Below are positions 27,049-39,290 of a stretch of DNA of 64,000 nucleotides, in pieces. The stretch is taken from the NCBI GenBank assembly GCA_963824225.1, contig CAWGOF010000003.1:434001-498000 (forward strand), given 5' to 3'. Position numbers and translations under genes: made by a program. Source of the DNA: CAWGOF01 sp963824225. GTDB lineage: Bacteria; Acidobacteriota; Polarisedimenticolia; Polarisedimenticolales; Polarisedimenticolaceae. The first letter of the stretch is position 1. Every line of letters begins with the position of its first letter. The notes under the pieces were generated by a model. It saw nothing but the letters and a program-made list of their open reading frames with translations. It was not told the DNA's origin and did not search any database.

Positions 27049-28445
27049 CACCGCGTCAGGAGCGACACCGTCTCGACGTGGGCCGTCTGCGGGAACACGT
27101 CGACCGGCACGACCCGCTCGAGGCGGAATCGGCCGCCATCGAGCAGCCTTCTGAGGTCGCGAGCCAGGGTCGTCGCGTCGCACGAGACGAGGACGATTCG
27201 GCGAGGGTCGAGAGCCCGCAGGGCCGCGGTCACGTCACGCCCCATGCCCGCGCGCGGCGGGTTGGCCACGACCACCTCGGGTCTGCCGGGCTCGTGCGCT
27301 AGATAGCGTCCGACGTCCGCGCGCTCGAAGCGCACCGCGAGCCCGGATTGCAGCGCCGTCTCGGTCCCGCAATCGACGGCGCTCCGATCGGCGTCGACGC
27401 AGATGGCCCGCTCGACCAGGCCCGACGCCCGCGCCCCGAGCGCGTGGACTCCGACACCACCGTAGAGATCGAGAAGCTCGTCCGCGCCGGGCGCAACCAT
27501 CTCACGGACCAGGCGGGCCAGCGCGGCCGCGGCCGCGGCACTGACTTGCACGAACGTAGCGGCGGGTAGGCGGAACGTGAGCCCTAGGACGCGCTCCTCG
27601 ATCCAGCCCCGACCGCTGACCACCTCGGTCGTCGCCCCTCCGCGCCGTGCCGAGAGCGCCCTGAGCCGGACCACGCCCACGACCTCCGGATGAGCCGTCC
27701 GGATCGCCCGGGCGAGCTCGGTCAGGCCTTCGAGCCGCGGCCCGACTTCGCGCAGTGCGACGAGCATCTCCCCCGTCGCGTCCGAGCGGCGGATCACCAC
27801 CCGGTACGTCCCGGGGGACCCGCGGCTCAAGCCCAGGCCTCCCGGCGTCCCGAGCGTCGCCCGGACCGTAGCCAAGACGGCGTTGGCCGGATCGCTCTGC
27901 AGGAGACAGCGATCGACGTCGACGATCGCCCGAGGGTCGGCGACCGAGTGGAGCCCGAGCACCGGCCGCCCGTCCGGTGCGGACGCGTCCGCAGCGGGCG
28001 CGCCGAGCACGAGCTCGACCCGGTTCCGATACCCCAGGGCCGCGCTTGCGGAGTGCACGGACTCGACAGGCGGGGTCTCGAGACCGCCGATCCGCTCGAG
28101 CGCGTCGACGACGAATCGCCGGCGCCACTCGATCTGGCGCTCCTCCGCGAGGGGCATCAACGGGCAGCCGCCGCACTCTCCCTGGAGCCTGCACGGTGGG
28201 TCGCGCCGCTCGGTCGACGGGCGGAGGATCCGGCTCAGCCGGCCCTCGACGTATCGCGGTCGGCTGTGGACCGCCTCGGCCAGGACACGGTCTCCGGGCA
28301 CCGCGCCCGGGACGAACCAGACGATCCCGTCCACGCGCCCGAGCCCGCGGCCGAGGGCCGCGAGCTGGTCGACTTCGAGCTCGACCCCCACATCCTGGGC
28401 CCCGTATTTCTTTGACATCGACATCTTGGATTTTCCGCTTGACAT
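27048..28445 (-). CDS. 23S rRNA (uracil-5-)-methyltransferase, RlmD/TrmA family
   Basis: Up to 465 residues. Fe-S-containing m5U methyltransferase of the RumA/TrmA family. Residues ~10-70 form a TRAM domain (VELEVDQLAALGRGLGRVDG, then IVWFVPGAVPGDRV). A 4Fe-4S motif CRLQGECGGC follows. The class I SAM domain has LLDLYGGVGVHAL, VVVANPPRAGMG and the catalytic-Cys motif VSCDATTLARDL. RlmD and RlmCD cannot be separated by eye. The start may be ATG 28445, 28424 or 28418; the first lies inside the -35 of the divergent RNA promoter, so a downstream ATG is plausible. Confidence 0.88.
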   Translation of the reverse strand: MSSGKSKMSMSKKYGAQDVGVELEVDQLAALGRGLGRVDGIVWFVPGAVPGDRVLAEAVHSRPRYVEGRLSRILRPSTERRDPPCRLQGECGGCPLMPLAEERQIEWRRRFVVDALERIGGLETPPVESVHSASAALGYRNRVELVLGAPAADASAPDGRPVLGLHSVADPRAIVDVDRCLLQSDPANAVLATVRATLGTPGGLGLSRGSPGTYRVVIRRSDATGEMLVALREVGPRLEGLTELARAIRTAHPEVVGVVRLRALSARRGGATTEVVSGRGWIEERVLGLTFRLPAATFVQVSAAAAAALARLVREMVAPGADELLDLYGGVGVHALGARASGLVERAICVDADRSAVDCGTETALQSGLAVRFERADVGRYLAHEPGRPEVVVANPPRAGMGRDVTAALRALDPRRIVLVSCDATTLARDLRRLLDGGRFRLERVVPVDVFPQTAHVETVSLLTR

Positions 28446-28468
28446 GCGCACTTCGACCGGGGTATGGT
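28439..28468 (+). promoter_or_regulatory. promoter of the ~323-nt structured RNA
   Basis: TTGACA (28439-28444, full consensus), 18-bp spacer, TATGGT (28463-28468). Predicted start near 28475. The -35 overlaps the first possible start codon of the divergent methyltransferase gene. Confidence 0.75.
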
Positions 28469-28474
28469 GCCCCG

Positions 28475-28797
28475 ACTGGTGATCCAGGGACCTGCCCCAG
28501 AGGGTCCTTGCGGTTCGGGGCGAAAGGACAGCGTGAGGCAAACGGGAATGCAGGAGGCGGCTCGGGTGCTGCTCGCTCTCTCCGGAGGATTGCGACCCGA
28601 CCTCGAAACCCAGAAGCTCGGCCCGTGCCGGGCTTCCCTGCCTAGCGTCTGCCGTCGCCACGTGCGGCGGCAGCTATCCTTTCGCCTACCGATGGAGTCT
28701 TGACCCGTGCCAGGGTGGCGGTCCACCGGAGAGAGCGAGGAGCGCCCGAGCCGAATATAGCACCGTCGCAGAGACAGGCGACGGTGTTTCGATTTTT
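28475..28797 (+). ncRNA. structured non-coding RNA of unrecognised family
   Basis: An independent unit: consensus promoter, no convincing reading frame and an intrinsic terminator at the end. Predicted structure: a 5' hairpin (28504-28509 with 28524-28529). Then a 21-bp long-range helix, 28559-28566 with 28745-28752 and 28573-28585 with 28726-28738, separated by a 6x6 internal loop. Inside it AGGAT 28586-28590 pairs with ATCCT 28676-28680, enclosing two hairpins with fully paired 10-bp stems (28613-28622/28627-28636 and 28649-28658/28664-28673, each with one G-T pair). I looked for RNase P (AGGAAAGUCC), tmRNA, SRP (GGAAGGAAGCAGC) and riboswitch signatures and found none. Confidence 0.7.
28761..28797 (+). 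terminator. terminator of the structured RNA
   Basis: CACCGTCGC (28761-28769) pairs perfectly with GCGACGGTG (28778-28786) around an 8-nt loop, followed by TTTCGATTTTT. Confidence 0.92.
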
Positions 28798-28816
28798 CGT
28801 GGGACAACTCTCCCCC

Positions 28817-28845
28817 TTTACAGCGTGAACGGATCGCCGTACCTT
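28817..28845 (+). promoter_or_regulatory. promoter of the 6S-like RNA
   Basis: TTTACA (28817-28822), 17-bp spacer, TACCTT (28840-28845); predicted start near 28852, about 55 nt after the preceding RNA's terminator. Confidence 0.65.
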
Positions 28846-28851
28846 CTCGCC

Positions 28852-29018
28852 GCTCGCCGAGACACGGACCAGGACGTTCGGGGACCGCGAGCTGTGGGCC
28901 GCGCTGACCGGGGGGGATGGGATCGGCCCTATCGCGGTCCCGTCGATCGCAGAGGGCGGCGCACGTCCCGAAGCGGCCGACGGGGGGGCGGTGGTCAAAC
29001 CACCGCCCCTCGCTTTTC
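28852..29018 (+). ncRNA. rod-like small RNA, candidate 6S RNA
   Basis: About 167 nt with its own promoter and terminator. It folds as one long interrupted hairpin: GGACGT 28872-28877 with ACGTCC 28963-28968; GGGACCGCG 28881-28889 with CGCGGTCCC 28933-28941; GGGCC 28896-28900 with GGCCC 28925-28929. An asymmetric internal bubble of ~21 nt lies on the 3' side. The lower stem and bubble edge (GACGTTCG on the 5' side, GGCGGCGCACGTC on the 3' side) resemble the E. coli 6S elements GATGTTCGC and GCGGCGGCATC. Size and rod shape fit 6S RNA, the RNA polymerase-sigma70 regulator. SRP RNA is excluded by the lack of its apical motif. Confidence 0.5.
28985..29018 (+). terminator. terminator of the 6S-like RNA
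   Basis: An 11-bp perfect stem (28985-28995 with 28999-29009, loop CAA) and a T-rich tail TCGCTTTTCT. It abuts the stop codon of convergent aroC. Confidence 0.9.
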
Positions 29019-30197
29019 TCAGTAATCCCGCAGCGCGGTCCGGAACGCATCGACGCTGCGCCGCATCTCCTCGACCGTATCCCCGCCGAACTTGACGAGG
29101 AGCTCGTCGGCCAGGACCAGCGCGAGCATCGCTTCCCCGACCACGCCCGCGGCCACGATCGGGATCGTGTCGGTCCGCTCGACGGCGGCCTGGACCGCGG
29201 CCTTCGTCACGAGATCGACGGTCGCGAGCGGCCGAGGCAGGGTCGCGAGCGGCTTCAGGTACCCGCGGGCTCGCACGACCTCGCCGTTCGTCATGCCGCC
29301 CTCGATCCCGCCCGCCCGGTTCGACGGTCGAACGAACGCACGGGCGAGCGTGTCGTAGCCGATCGGGTCGTGCTGCTCGCTGCCCGAGCGCGAGGCGCCC
29401 TCGACCCCGTCTCCGATCGCCGCCGCCTTGACCGCCTGGATCGAGAGCAACGCTCCGCCGATGCGACCGTCGAGCCGGCGATCCCAGTGCGCGGCGCTGC
29501 CGAGACCCGGCGGCAGACCGCGGGCCAGGACCTCGAACACGCCGCCGATCGAATCCTGCCGGGCGCGGGCGTCGTCGACCGCGGCGACCATCGCCGCTCG
29601 GACCGCCGGGTCGAGAGCACGCAGCGGTACGTCGTCGTCGAGCGCCAGCAGCTCGTCGAACCGGTCGGCGTCGGTCTCGGGTGCCGCCGCGGTTCCGACA
29701 GCAACGGTTCGGCTCGTCACTTCGGCCCCCGCTTCGCGGAGCACGAGCTTGGCCAGCGCGCCCGCGGCCGTGCGCGCGACCGTCTCGCGCGCGCTCGACC
29801 GCTCGAGCACATCGCGCGCGTCATGAGTTCCGTATTTGAGCGCGCCGGCGAGATCGGCGTGGCCCGGCCGCGGCCGTGTGACCGGACGAGCCGTGGCCGG
29901 GTCCGCAGGAGGCGGGCCGGCCACGCCCATCGCGTCGAGCCAGTTCTCGTGGTCCAGGTTCCGGACGACGAGCGTCACCGGCGAGCCCAGCGTCCTCCCG
30001 AACCGCACGCCCGAGAGGATCTCGACCCGGTCGCGCTCGATCCGCATCCGACCGCCGCGCCCATGGCCCCCCATGCGACGGCGCAGGTCCCGGTCGATCG
30101 TTGCCGTGTCGACGGCCAGACCCGCCGGCAGCCCATCCACGATCACCGTGAGCGCGGGGCCGTGAGACTCACCGGCGGTGAGAAAGCGCAGGCGCAT
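29019..30197 (-). CDS. aroC: chorismate synthase
   Basis: 392 residues, intact. It converts EPSP to chorismate, the last shikimate step, using reduced FMN. Signatures: FLTAGESHGPAL at residues 5-16, RRMGGHGRGGRM, RPGHADLAGALKYG, DARDVLERSSARETVARTAAGA, SIGGVFEV, SIQAVKAAAIGDG, GGIEGGMTNGE and FGGDTVEEM. The start ATG 30197 precedes RLRFLTAGES directly. Its stop overlaps the terminator of the convergent small RNA. A -10-like TAGAAT (30219-30214, minus) lies just upstream, so the 5' leader is short. Confidence 0.96.
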   Translation of the reverse strand: MRLRFLTAGESHGPALTVIVDGLPAGLAVDTATIDRDLRRRMGGHGRGGRMRIERDRVEILSGVRFGRTLGSPVTLVVRNLDHENWLDAMGVAGPPPADPATARPVTRPRPGHADLAGALKYGTHDARDVLERSSARETVARTAAGALAKLVLREAGAEVTSRTVAVGTAAAPETDADRFDELLALDDDVPLRALDPAVRAAMVAAVDDARARQDSIGGVFEVLARGLPPGLGSAAHWDRRLDGRIGGALLSIQAVKAAAIGDGVEGASRSGSEQHDPIGYDTLARAFVRPSNRAGGIEGGMTNGEVVRARGYLKPLATLPRPLATVDLVTKAAVQAAVERTDTIPIVAAGVVGEAMLALVLADELLVKFGGDTVEEMRRSVDAFRTALRDY

Positions 30198-30235
30198 CGT
30201 CGAACCGCGGCGGATTCTACCAGGTCCGGCGCGGC

Positions 30236-30265
30236 TTGACCGGCTCCGCGTGCGGGGACTATCTT
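30236..30265 (+). promoter_or_regulatory. promoter of nnrD-tsaE
   Basis: TTGACC (30236-30241), 18-bp spacer, TATCTT (30260-30265); predicted start near 30272, 25 nt before ATG 30297. Confidence 0.65.
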
Positions 30266-30296
30266 GCGCGCCGTCGTCGGTTCTCACGCGACGCGC

Positions 30297-31868
30297 ATGG
30301 AAATCCTCACCGGCACCGAGATGCGCAACGTCGATCGCCGGACGATCGACGAGGTCGGTGTCCCGAGCATGACCCTGATGCACGCCGCCGGTCGCGGTGT
30401 CGCGGACGCCCTGCTCGAGGAGCTCCCACGCGACGCCGCCCGGGGTGTGGTCATCCTGTGCGGCAAGGGCAACAACGGGGGCGACGGGTTCGTGGCCGCA
30501 CGCCAGCTGAGCCGCCACGGCGTCCCGGTCCACGTCCTCGCGCTCGCAGCGGACGACGAGATCCGAGGCGACGCCCGGACCGCGCTCGAGGAAGCGCGCG
30601 CGGACGGCGTCGACGTCACGACCGTGGATCGGGAATCGGACTGGAGCAACCTTGCGTCCGCGCTCGATCGCGCCGGTGTCGTCGTCGATGCGATCCTCGG
30701 CACGGGCATCCGCGGTGCGGTGCGTGGGTTCCTCGCGCGGGTCATCGACGATCTCAACCGGGGCAGCGTGCCGGTCGTCGCGATCGACGTGCCGTCGGGT
30801 GTCGACGCGGACCGGAGCGACGTCGTGGGCCCGGTCGTGCGCGCCACCCGGACCTACACGCTGTGCCGTCCCAAGCCGCCGCTCGTTCTCGATCCGGCGG
30901 CGGAGTTCGCCGGAACCTGGCGCGTCGTCCCGATCGGCATCCCCGACGCCGTCGTCCGCGCCGAGCGCTCGGCACTCGAGTGGCTCGACGCCGACACGGT
31001 GCGGGCCCTCGTTCCGCGGCGCGCACTCCGCTCGCACAAGGGAACGCACGGACACCTGCTGGCCGTGGCCGGCGCGCGCGGGCGGACCGGGGCCGCCGTG
31101 CTCGTCGCGCGGGCGGCTCTGCGCTCGGGCGCCGGGCTCGTCACCGTGGCCACGCCGCGCACCTCGTTGCCCGTCGTCGCGGCCCAGCAGGCCGAGGTGA
31201 TGACCGAGCCGTTGCCCGAGACCCGGAGCGGGGCGCTCGGGCGCGCGGCGAGCCGCGCGATCCTGCGGCTCCTGTCGACTCGCACGGCCCTGGCGATCGG
31301 ACCGGGCCTCGGGACGGCGGCCGAGGCGCGAGCCTCGGTCCTCGAGGTGCTGGCGCGACAGGACCGGCCCGCCGTGGTCGACGCCGACGCGTTGAACGCG
31401 ATCGCCGCCGCCGGCCGCGCGCGGCGCGTCCGGCTGCGCTCGAGCGGACACCGGCTCGTCCTCACGCCGCACCCGGGCGAGGCCGGACGGCTCCTCGACC
31501 GCTCGGCCGCGGACGTCCAACGCGACCGCCTGGCCTCGGCCCGGGAGATCGCACGCGAGACCGGGGCGACCGTCGTGCTCAAGGGCCACCGAACGATCGT
31601 CGCGACACCCGACGGCCAGGCATCGATCAACGCGTCGGGGAACCCGGGCCTCGCGACCGCGGGCACGGGCGACGTGTTGACCGGGATCGTCGGCACGTTC
31701 CTGGGCCGCGGGCTCGCCCCACGCGACGCCGCGCGCGCTGCCGTGTTCGTCCATGGCGACGCAGGCGATCGCGCGGCGGCTCAGATCGGGCCCGAGGGAA
31801 TGATCGCGTCCGACGTCATCGACCGCTTGCCGGCGGCGCTCGCCGCGCTCGGACCGAGCGATGGCTGA
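30297..31868 (+). CDS. nnrD: bifunctional NAD(P)HX epimerase / ADP-dependent NAD(P)HX dehydratase
   Basis: 523 residues, intact. Repairs hydrated NAD(P)H. The N-terminal YjeF_N epimerase domain has EMRNVDRRTIDEVGVPSMTL and the GKGNNGGDGFVAAR loop at ~56-69, then AILGTGIRGAVRG. The C-terminal ribokinase-like dehydratase domain (from ~235) has SHKGTHGHLLAVAGA, AIGPGLG, VVDADALNAI, LTPHPGEAGRL and the active-site NPGLATAGTGDVLTGIV near 450. The stop overlaps the tsaE start by 8 bp, a common genomic pair. Confidence 0.95.
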   Translation: MEILTGTEMRNVDRRTIDEVGVPSMTLMHAAGRGVADALLEELPRDAARGVVILCGKGNNGGDGFVAARQLSRHGVPVHVLALAADDEIRGDARTALEEARADGVDVTTVDRESDWSNLASALDRAGVVVDAILGTGIRGAVRGFLARVIDDLNRGSVPVVAIDVPSGVDADRSDVVGPVVRATRTYTLCRPKPPLVLDPAAEFAGTWRVVPIGIPDAVVRAERSALEWLDADTVRALVPRRALRSHKGTHGHLLAVAGARGRTGAAVLVARAALRSGAGLVTVATPRTSLPVVAAQQAEVMTEPLPETRSGALGRAASRAILRLLSTRTALAIGPGLGTAAEARASVLEVLARQDRPAVVDADALNAIAAAGRARRVRLRSSGHRLVLTPHPGEAGRLLDRSAADVQRDRLASAREIARETGATVVLKGHRTIVATPDGQASINASGNPGLATAGTGDVLTGIVGTFLGRGLAPRDAARAAVFVHGDAGDRAAAQIGPEGMIASDVIDRLPAALAALGPSDG

Positions 31869-32385
31869 CCGACCACGGGCCCGGACCCGCCCGCGACCGA
31901 AGCCGAAGGCCGCTCCGGCGACCCAGGCGGCGCGGGCCGTGTTCTCGTTGAGCGAGGAAGAGACGGAGGATCTCGGCCGCACGCTGGCCCGCGGGCTGCG
32001 CGGAGGCGAACTCGTGCTGCTCGTCGGCGACCTGGGGCTGGGCAAGACGGTGTTCGTTCGCGGCATGGCGTCCGGGCTCGGGATCGAGCCGCGGGACGTC
32101 TCGTCTCCGTCCTTCACTCTGGTCCAGCACTACCGCGGCGGCCGGCTGCCGCTGTGCCACATCGACCTGTACCGCCTGTCGACCGACGAGGAGATCGGCA
32201 CGCTCGGCATCGACGAGATCCTGGCCACGGACTCCGTGGTCGTCGTCGAGTGGGGCGAACGTCTGCCGCCGTTCTGGCGCAAGGACGCGATCACCGTGCG
32301 GTTCCACGACGTCGGAGAGGGCTGTCGGCAGATCGAGGTGCGCGGCGCGAACGAGGCGCCGCCGAAGCGCCGGGGCGACGCCTAG
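31861..32385 (+). CDS. tsaE: tRNA threonylcarbamoyladenosine biosynthesis ATPase TsaE
   Basis: 174 residues. Walker A GDLGLGKT at 56-63, SPSFTLVQHYRGG, HIDLYRL and VVEWGERLP are family-typical. It energises the TsaBDE complex that makes t6A37 in ANN-decoding tRNAs. The first ~25 residues (Arg/Pro/Lys-rich) are an extension beyond the usual ~150-residue core. The stop TAG overlaps that of the convergent methyltransferase in a shared CTAG. Confidence 0.93.
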   Translation: MADRPRARTRPRPKPKAAPATQAARAVFSLSEEETEDLGRTLARGLRGGELVLLVGDLGLGKTVFVRGMASGLGIEPRDVSSPSFTLVQHYRGGRLPLCHIDLYRLSTDEEIGTLGIDEILATDSVVVVEWGERLPPFWRKDAITVRFHDVGEGCRQIEVRGANEAPPKRRGDA

Positions 32386-33227
32386 GCCGGGCGGGCGATG
32401 ACGATGTCCTGGAACGTGCGGGCGTCCGGTCGACCGGACCAGCTCCCGTAGTCCACGCGCTCGATCACCAGGCCGTGCTTGGCGTACAGGTCACGGAGCA
32501 CCCGCTCCTCGTAGGCGATCGAGTACTCGGGCGTCTCCTCGCTGATCGAGCGGTGATCGCCGAAGTCGAAGCGGAAGTCGAACGCCGCGTGACCCTGGGC
32601 GGCGAAGCGCTGGGCCTCGGCGTTGAGCAGGTAGTACGAGATGTGCGTGCAGCCGCCCGGCCGCACGACCCGAGCCAGCTCGGACAGGTAACGCTCCAGC
32701 TCCGCCGGGCGCATGTGCGTGAATACCGAGTGCAGGAACGCGACGTCGAACCGGTCCCGCTCGAACGGGAACGTGTAGTGCTCGGGCGGGACCTGGCCCT
32801 TCGGGTTGTACTGCGCGTTACGGACGTCGGCGACCTGGAACCGGAAGCCCGGGTGCCGACGCCCCACGTGGCGCTGCGCCCAGCGGATGCTGCGCGCGTC
32901 GACGTCGAGGCCATCGTAGCGTCCGGTCTCGTCGACGTAGTCGAGGAGGCCGATGGCCAAGCGGCCGACACCGCACCCCAGGTCGAGCACGTGTCCGCTC
33001 GGCCGCAAGCCGCACTCGCTCTTGACCGTCTCGGCCATCCAGCGCGCGCCCGAGTGGAAGAACTCGCCGTCGCGCCGGCCGACCTGCGGGAGCAGGATCC
33101 GTGACGGCGGGAGACCGGCGCGCCTGTGGCCGTCGACGAGATCGAGCACGTCGAGCGCGACGTGGTACGCGGGACGCAGGCGGTCCTTGAGCGATCGCGG
33201 CAGCCTCTTGCGCAGCCCATTCAGCAA
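32382..33227 (-). CDS. class I SAM-dependent methyltransferase
   Basis: 281 residues from TTG 33227. Motif I is VLDLGCGVGRLAIGLL (~90-105), then YDGLDVDARSI, FDVAFLHSVFTHM and RVVRPGGCTHISY: a complete Rossmann methyltransferase of the type-11/25 group. The N-terminal ~75 residues are basic (NGLRKRLPRSLKDRLRPAYH), as in many glycan- or lipid-tailoring methyltransferases. The substrate is unknown. The TTG start is chosen because a strong promoter predicts transcription to begin 3 nt before it and no ATG occurs before motif I. Confidence 0.75.
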   Translation of the reverse strand: MLNGLRKRLPRSLKDRLRPAYHVALDVLDLVDGHRRAGLPPSRILLPQVGRRDGEFFHSGARWMAETVKSECGLRPSGHVLDLGCGVGRLAIGLLDYVDETGRYDGLDVDARSIRWAQRHVGRRHPGFRFQVADVRNAQYNPKGQVPPEHYTFPFERDRFDVAFLHSVFTHMRPAELERYLSELARVVRPGGCTHISYYLLNAEAQRFAAQGHAAFDFRFDFGDHRSISEETPEYSIAYEERVLRDLYAKHGLVIERVDYGSWSGRPDARTFQDIVIARPA

Positions 33228-33236
33228 AGCGCTGCC

Positions 33237-33265
33237 AATATAGGGAGGCGAAAGCGCCCGGGCAA
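33237..33265 (-). promoter_or_regulatory. promoter of the methyltransferase, near-leaderless
   Basis: On the minus strand TTGCCC (33265-33260), 17-bp spacer, TATATT (33242-33237). The predicted start at ~33230 is 3 nt from TTG 33227. Confidence 0.65.
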
Positions 33266-33271
33266 CGGCCT

Positions 33272-34318
33272 CTAGCGCACGACCGCGTGGAGCGCGACGA
33301 GGTCGCTCGCGAGCCGGCCCGAGCGGACGAGCTCGCGCTCGTCGGCCAGGATCCGCTCGACCCACGCCCGGCCCTCGGCATCGTGGCAGAAGTTCGCCGC
33401 CGTGCGCTGGAACAGGGGCTGGACGAGCGTCCCCCCCATCACGAGCGTGCGACGAATGTCGAAGTGGCGCGCGAGCAGGCCGAGCGTTTCCTCCGAGCGA
33501 ACCGCCTCGGACGGATCGGTCACGAGGAACTGCTCGCGCGACGGGCGCACGATCTCGTCGAGCGACAGACGCGCCGTGCGCAGCCTGCGGTACTGGGCGA
33601 AGACGCGCGCCGGGGCGCACCGGCCGAGCCAGCGCTCGAAGCGATCGGTATCGGGGAACCGCAGCGCGTCGAACAGGCGCTTCGCCACCACGTAGTGCCA
33701 CGGGTAGCCGTGCTTGCACCGGTATCGTGCGGGGAGCCGCGCGAGCCACGCGTTGCACGCGGCGATCTGCTCGTCGCGCCACTGGAACCGGCTCGGGCCG
33801 ACGTAGTCGTACACGAGCAGGTGCCCACCGGGCCTGAGCGTCGCCGCGAGCGACTCGAACAGCCGCTCGAGCCGCTCGACGTGGTGGAACACCGCGGCGG
33901 CGAGGATCAGGTCGTAGCGCCGCGGGGCGAGCTGCGGCGCGTTCAGATCGGCGACGAAGTACCGGATCGGAAGCCCAGCCGCGTCGGCCCGCGCCTGGGA
34001 TGCGGCGACGAGGTCGGGCGACAGATCGCAGGCTTCGACACTGCGGGCGAGCCCGCGCTCGAGAAGCAACGGCTCGTAGCACCCGCCGCCGCTCCCGAGC
34101 GACAGCGCGAGCCCCGGAACCACCCCCGCCCCTCGGAGCTCGCCCGTCAGCACATCGATCCACGAGCGGTCGGGCCGGCCCGAGGCCAGGAGGTTCTGGT
34201 GCTCCGTCCATCCTGGAACGTCCCAGAACCCGAGCTCGCCTCGCCGCGCGCTGCGGGACCAGAAGCGCGCGACCTGCTCGCGGGTCCCCGGCTCGTCGGT
34301 CGCGATGGTCTCGGACAC
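33272..34318 (-). CDS. SAM-dependent methyltransferase with C-terminal extension
   Basis: 348 residues from GTG 34318. Motif I LALSLGSGGGCYEPLLLERG, then VEACDLSPDLVAASQ, FVADLNAPQLAPRRYDLILA, AAVFHHVERL and LRPGGHLLVYDYVG. The C-terminal ~150 residues (YRCKHGYPWHYVVAKRLFDA onward) resemble the helical half of methyltransferases found in glycan or secondary-metabolite clusters. The substrate is unknown. It sits between the other methyltransferase and guaB, 12 bp downstream of guaB's stop, so probably co-transcribed with guaB. Confidence 0.72.
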   Translation of the reverse strand: MSETIATDEPGTREQVARFWSRSARRGELGFWDVPGWTEHQNLLASGRPDRSWIDVLTGELRGAGVVPGLALSLGSGGGCYEPLLLERGLARSVEACDLSPDLVAASQARADAAGLPIRYFVADLNAPQLAPRRYDLILAAAVFHHVERLERLFESLAATLRPGGHLLVYDYVGPSRFQWRDEQIAACNAWLARLPARYRCKHGYPWHYVVAKRLFDALRFPDTDRFERWLGRCAPARVFAQYRRLRTARLSLDEIVRPSREQFLVTDPSEAVRSEETLGLLARHFDIRRTLVMGGTLVQPLFQRTAANFCHDAEGRAWVERILADERELVRSGRLASDLVALHAVVR

Positions 34319-34329
34319 GGGCGCTCGCC

Positions 34330-35794
<1,465 letters not shown>

Positions 35795-35837
35795 CGGGGC
35801 CCTCCGCGCGCGCGCTCGGGGATCCTTCGCCGGGCCA

Positions 35838-38606
<2,769 letters not shown>

Positions 38607-38636
38607 CGAGGCCGGGCAGTATAGCAGCCGGGTCGC

Positions 38637-39228
38637 TCACGTCGGCACGCCGGCGGACCGCCGGTGGAGCGCACGAAACAGCGCGCGGTGCGCCGCGCCG
38701 AGAAGCGCGCGGTCGGTCGCGGCGACCAGGCCGGCGAGCCACGCCGGCACGCCGACCAGCCCCAGCGCTCGATCGACCCGTGTGGCGAGCGCGTGTGCGC
38801 CGGCCCACGCCAGGTCGTGCACCGCGACGCCGAGCGCGAACGCTCGAGCTCCCTCGCCGTCGAGCAGGAACCACGTCCCGTCGCGCTCGATCGCCGTCAC
38901 GCGGCCGCGGATGCGCGACGGCTCGAGCGGCGGATCGAGCGCCGGCGCTCCGTCGCCACGCGTGCGCAGCGCGGGGTCGACCGTCGTGCGTCGCGCGACC
39001 GAGCACGCGATGGACGACGAGATAGTCGTGCTGGCGGTACAGGACGAGATCGCCGCGCTCGAGTCGTCCGGTCTCGAACTCGACGAGCACGCGCTCGCCT
39101 GGATGGAGCGTCGGGCGCATGCTCTCGCCGCGCATCGGAAGGATCGCGCGCCGGCCGCCCTGGCCGAGCAGGGCGATCGCGGCGTCGACGGCTCTCGATG
39201 GGGAGCGCGCGGAGGCGAAGCGGGTCAC
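38637..39228 (-). CDS. S24/S26-family signal-peptidase-like protein, one frameshift
   Basis: About 196 residues. LPMRGESMRPTLHPGERVLVE near residue 30 contains the Ser nucleophile box of S26 peptidases, followed by GDLVLYRQHDYLVVHRVLGR, where the usual K-R-V is H-R-V as in SipW/Sec11-type or catalytically divergent members. LRTRGDGAP.LD.P and GRVTAIERDG follow. No N-terminal membrane helix is evident, unlike typical LepB; a hydrophobic helix near the C-terminus is possible. One inserted base near 38990. The start GTG 39228 sits 3 nt after the T-run of a perfect hairpin, implying expression by read-through. Confidence 0.65.
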
Positions 39229-39230
39229 GG

Positions 39231-39290
39231 AAAAAAGTCAGCCCCTTCCGGGCCCGCGGGGGGGCATGACCATCAGGCCCGGAAGGGGCT
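39231..39290 (-). terminator. intrinsic terminator or attenuator upstream of the S26-like gene
   Basis: Perfect 15-bp inverted repeat (39276-39290 with 39240-39254, 21-nt loop) followed on the minus strand by GACTTTTTT. It ends 3 nt before the S26-like start codon. The interval 39229-39513 holds no recognisable gene except a 13-codon minus ORF (39314-39273). Confidence 0.8.

Noticed and set aside
28484..28498. Resemblance to a cobalamin B12 box (CCAGGGACCTGCC)
   Set aside because: The rest of the cobalamin aptamer should precede it, but that DNA is the antisense of the methyltransferase gene, and no adjacent same-strand gene follows. Judged coincidental.
28711..28727. AGGGTGG followed by CGGTCC, similar to a T-box antiterminator
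   Set aside because: The required TGGNACCGCG is not present and no aminoacyl-tRNA or amino-acid gene lies downstream.
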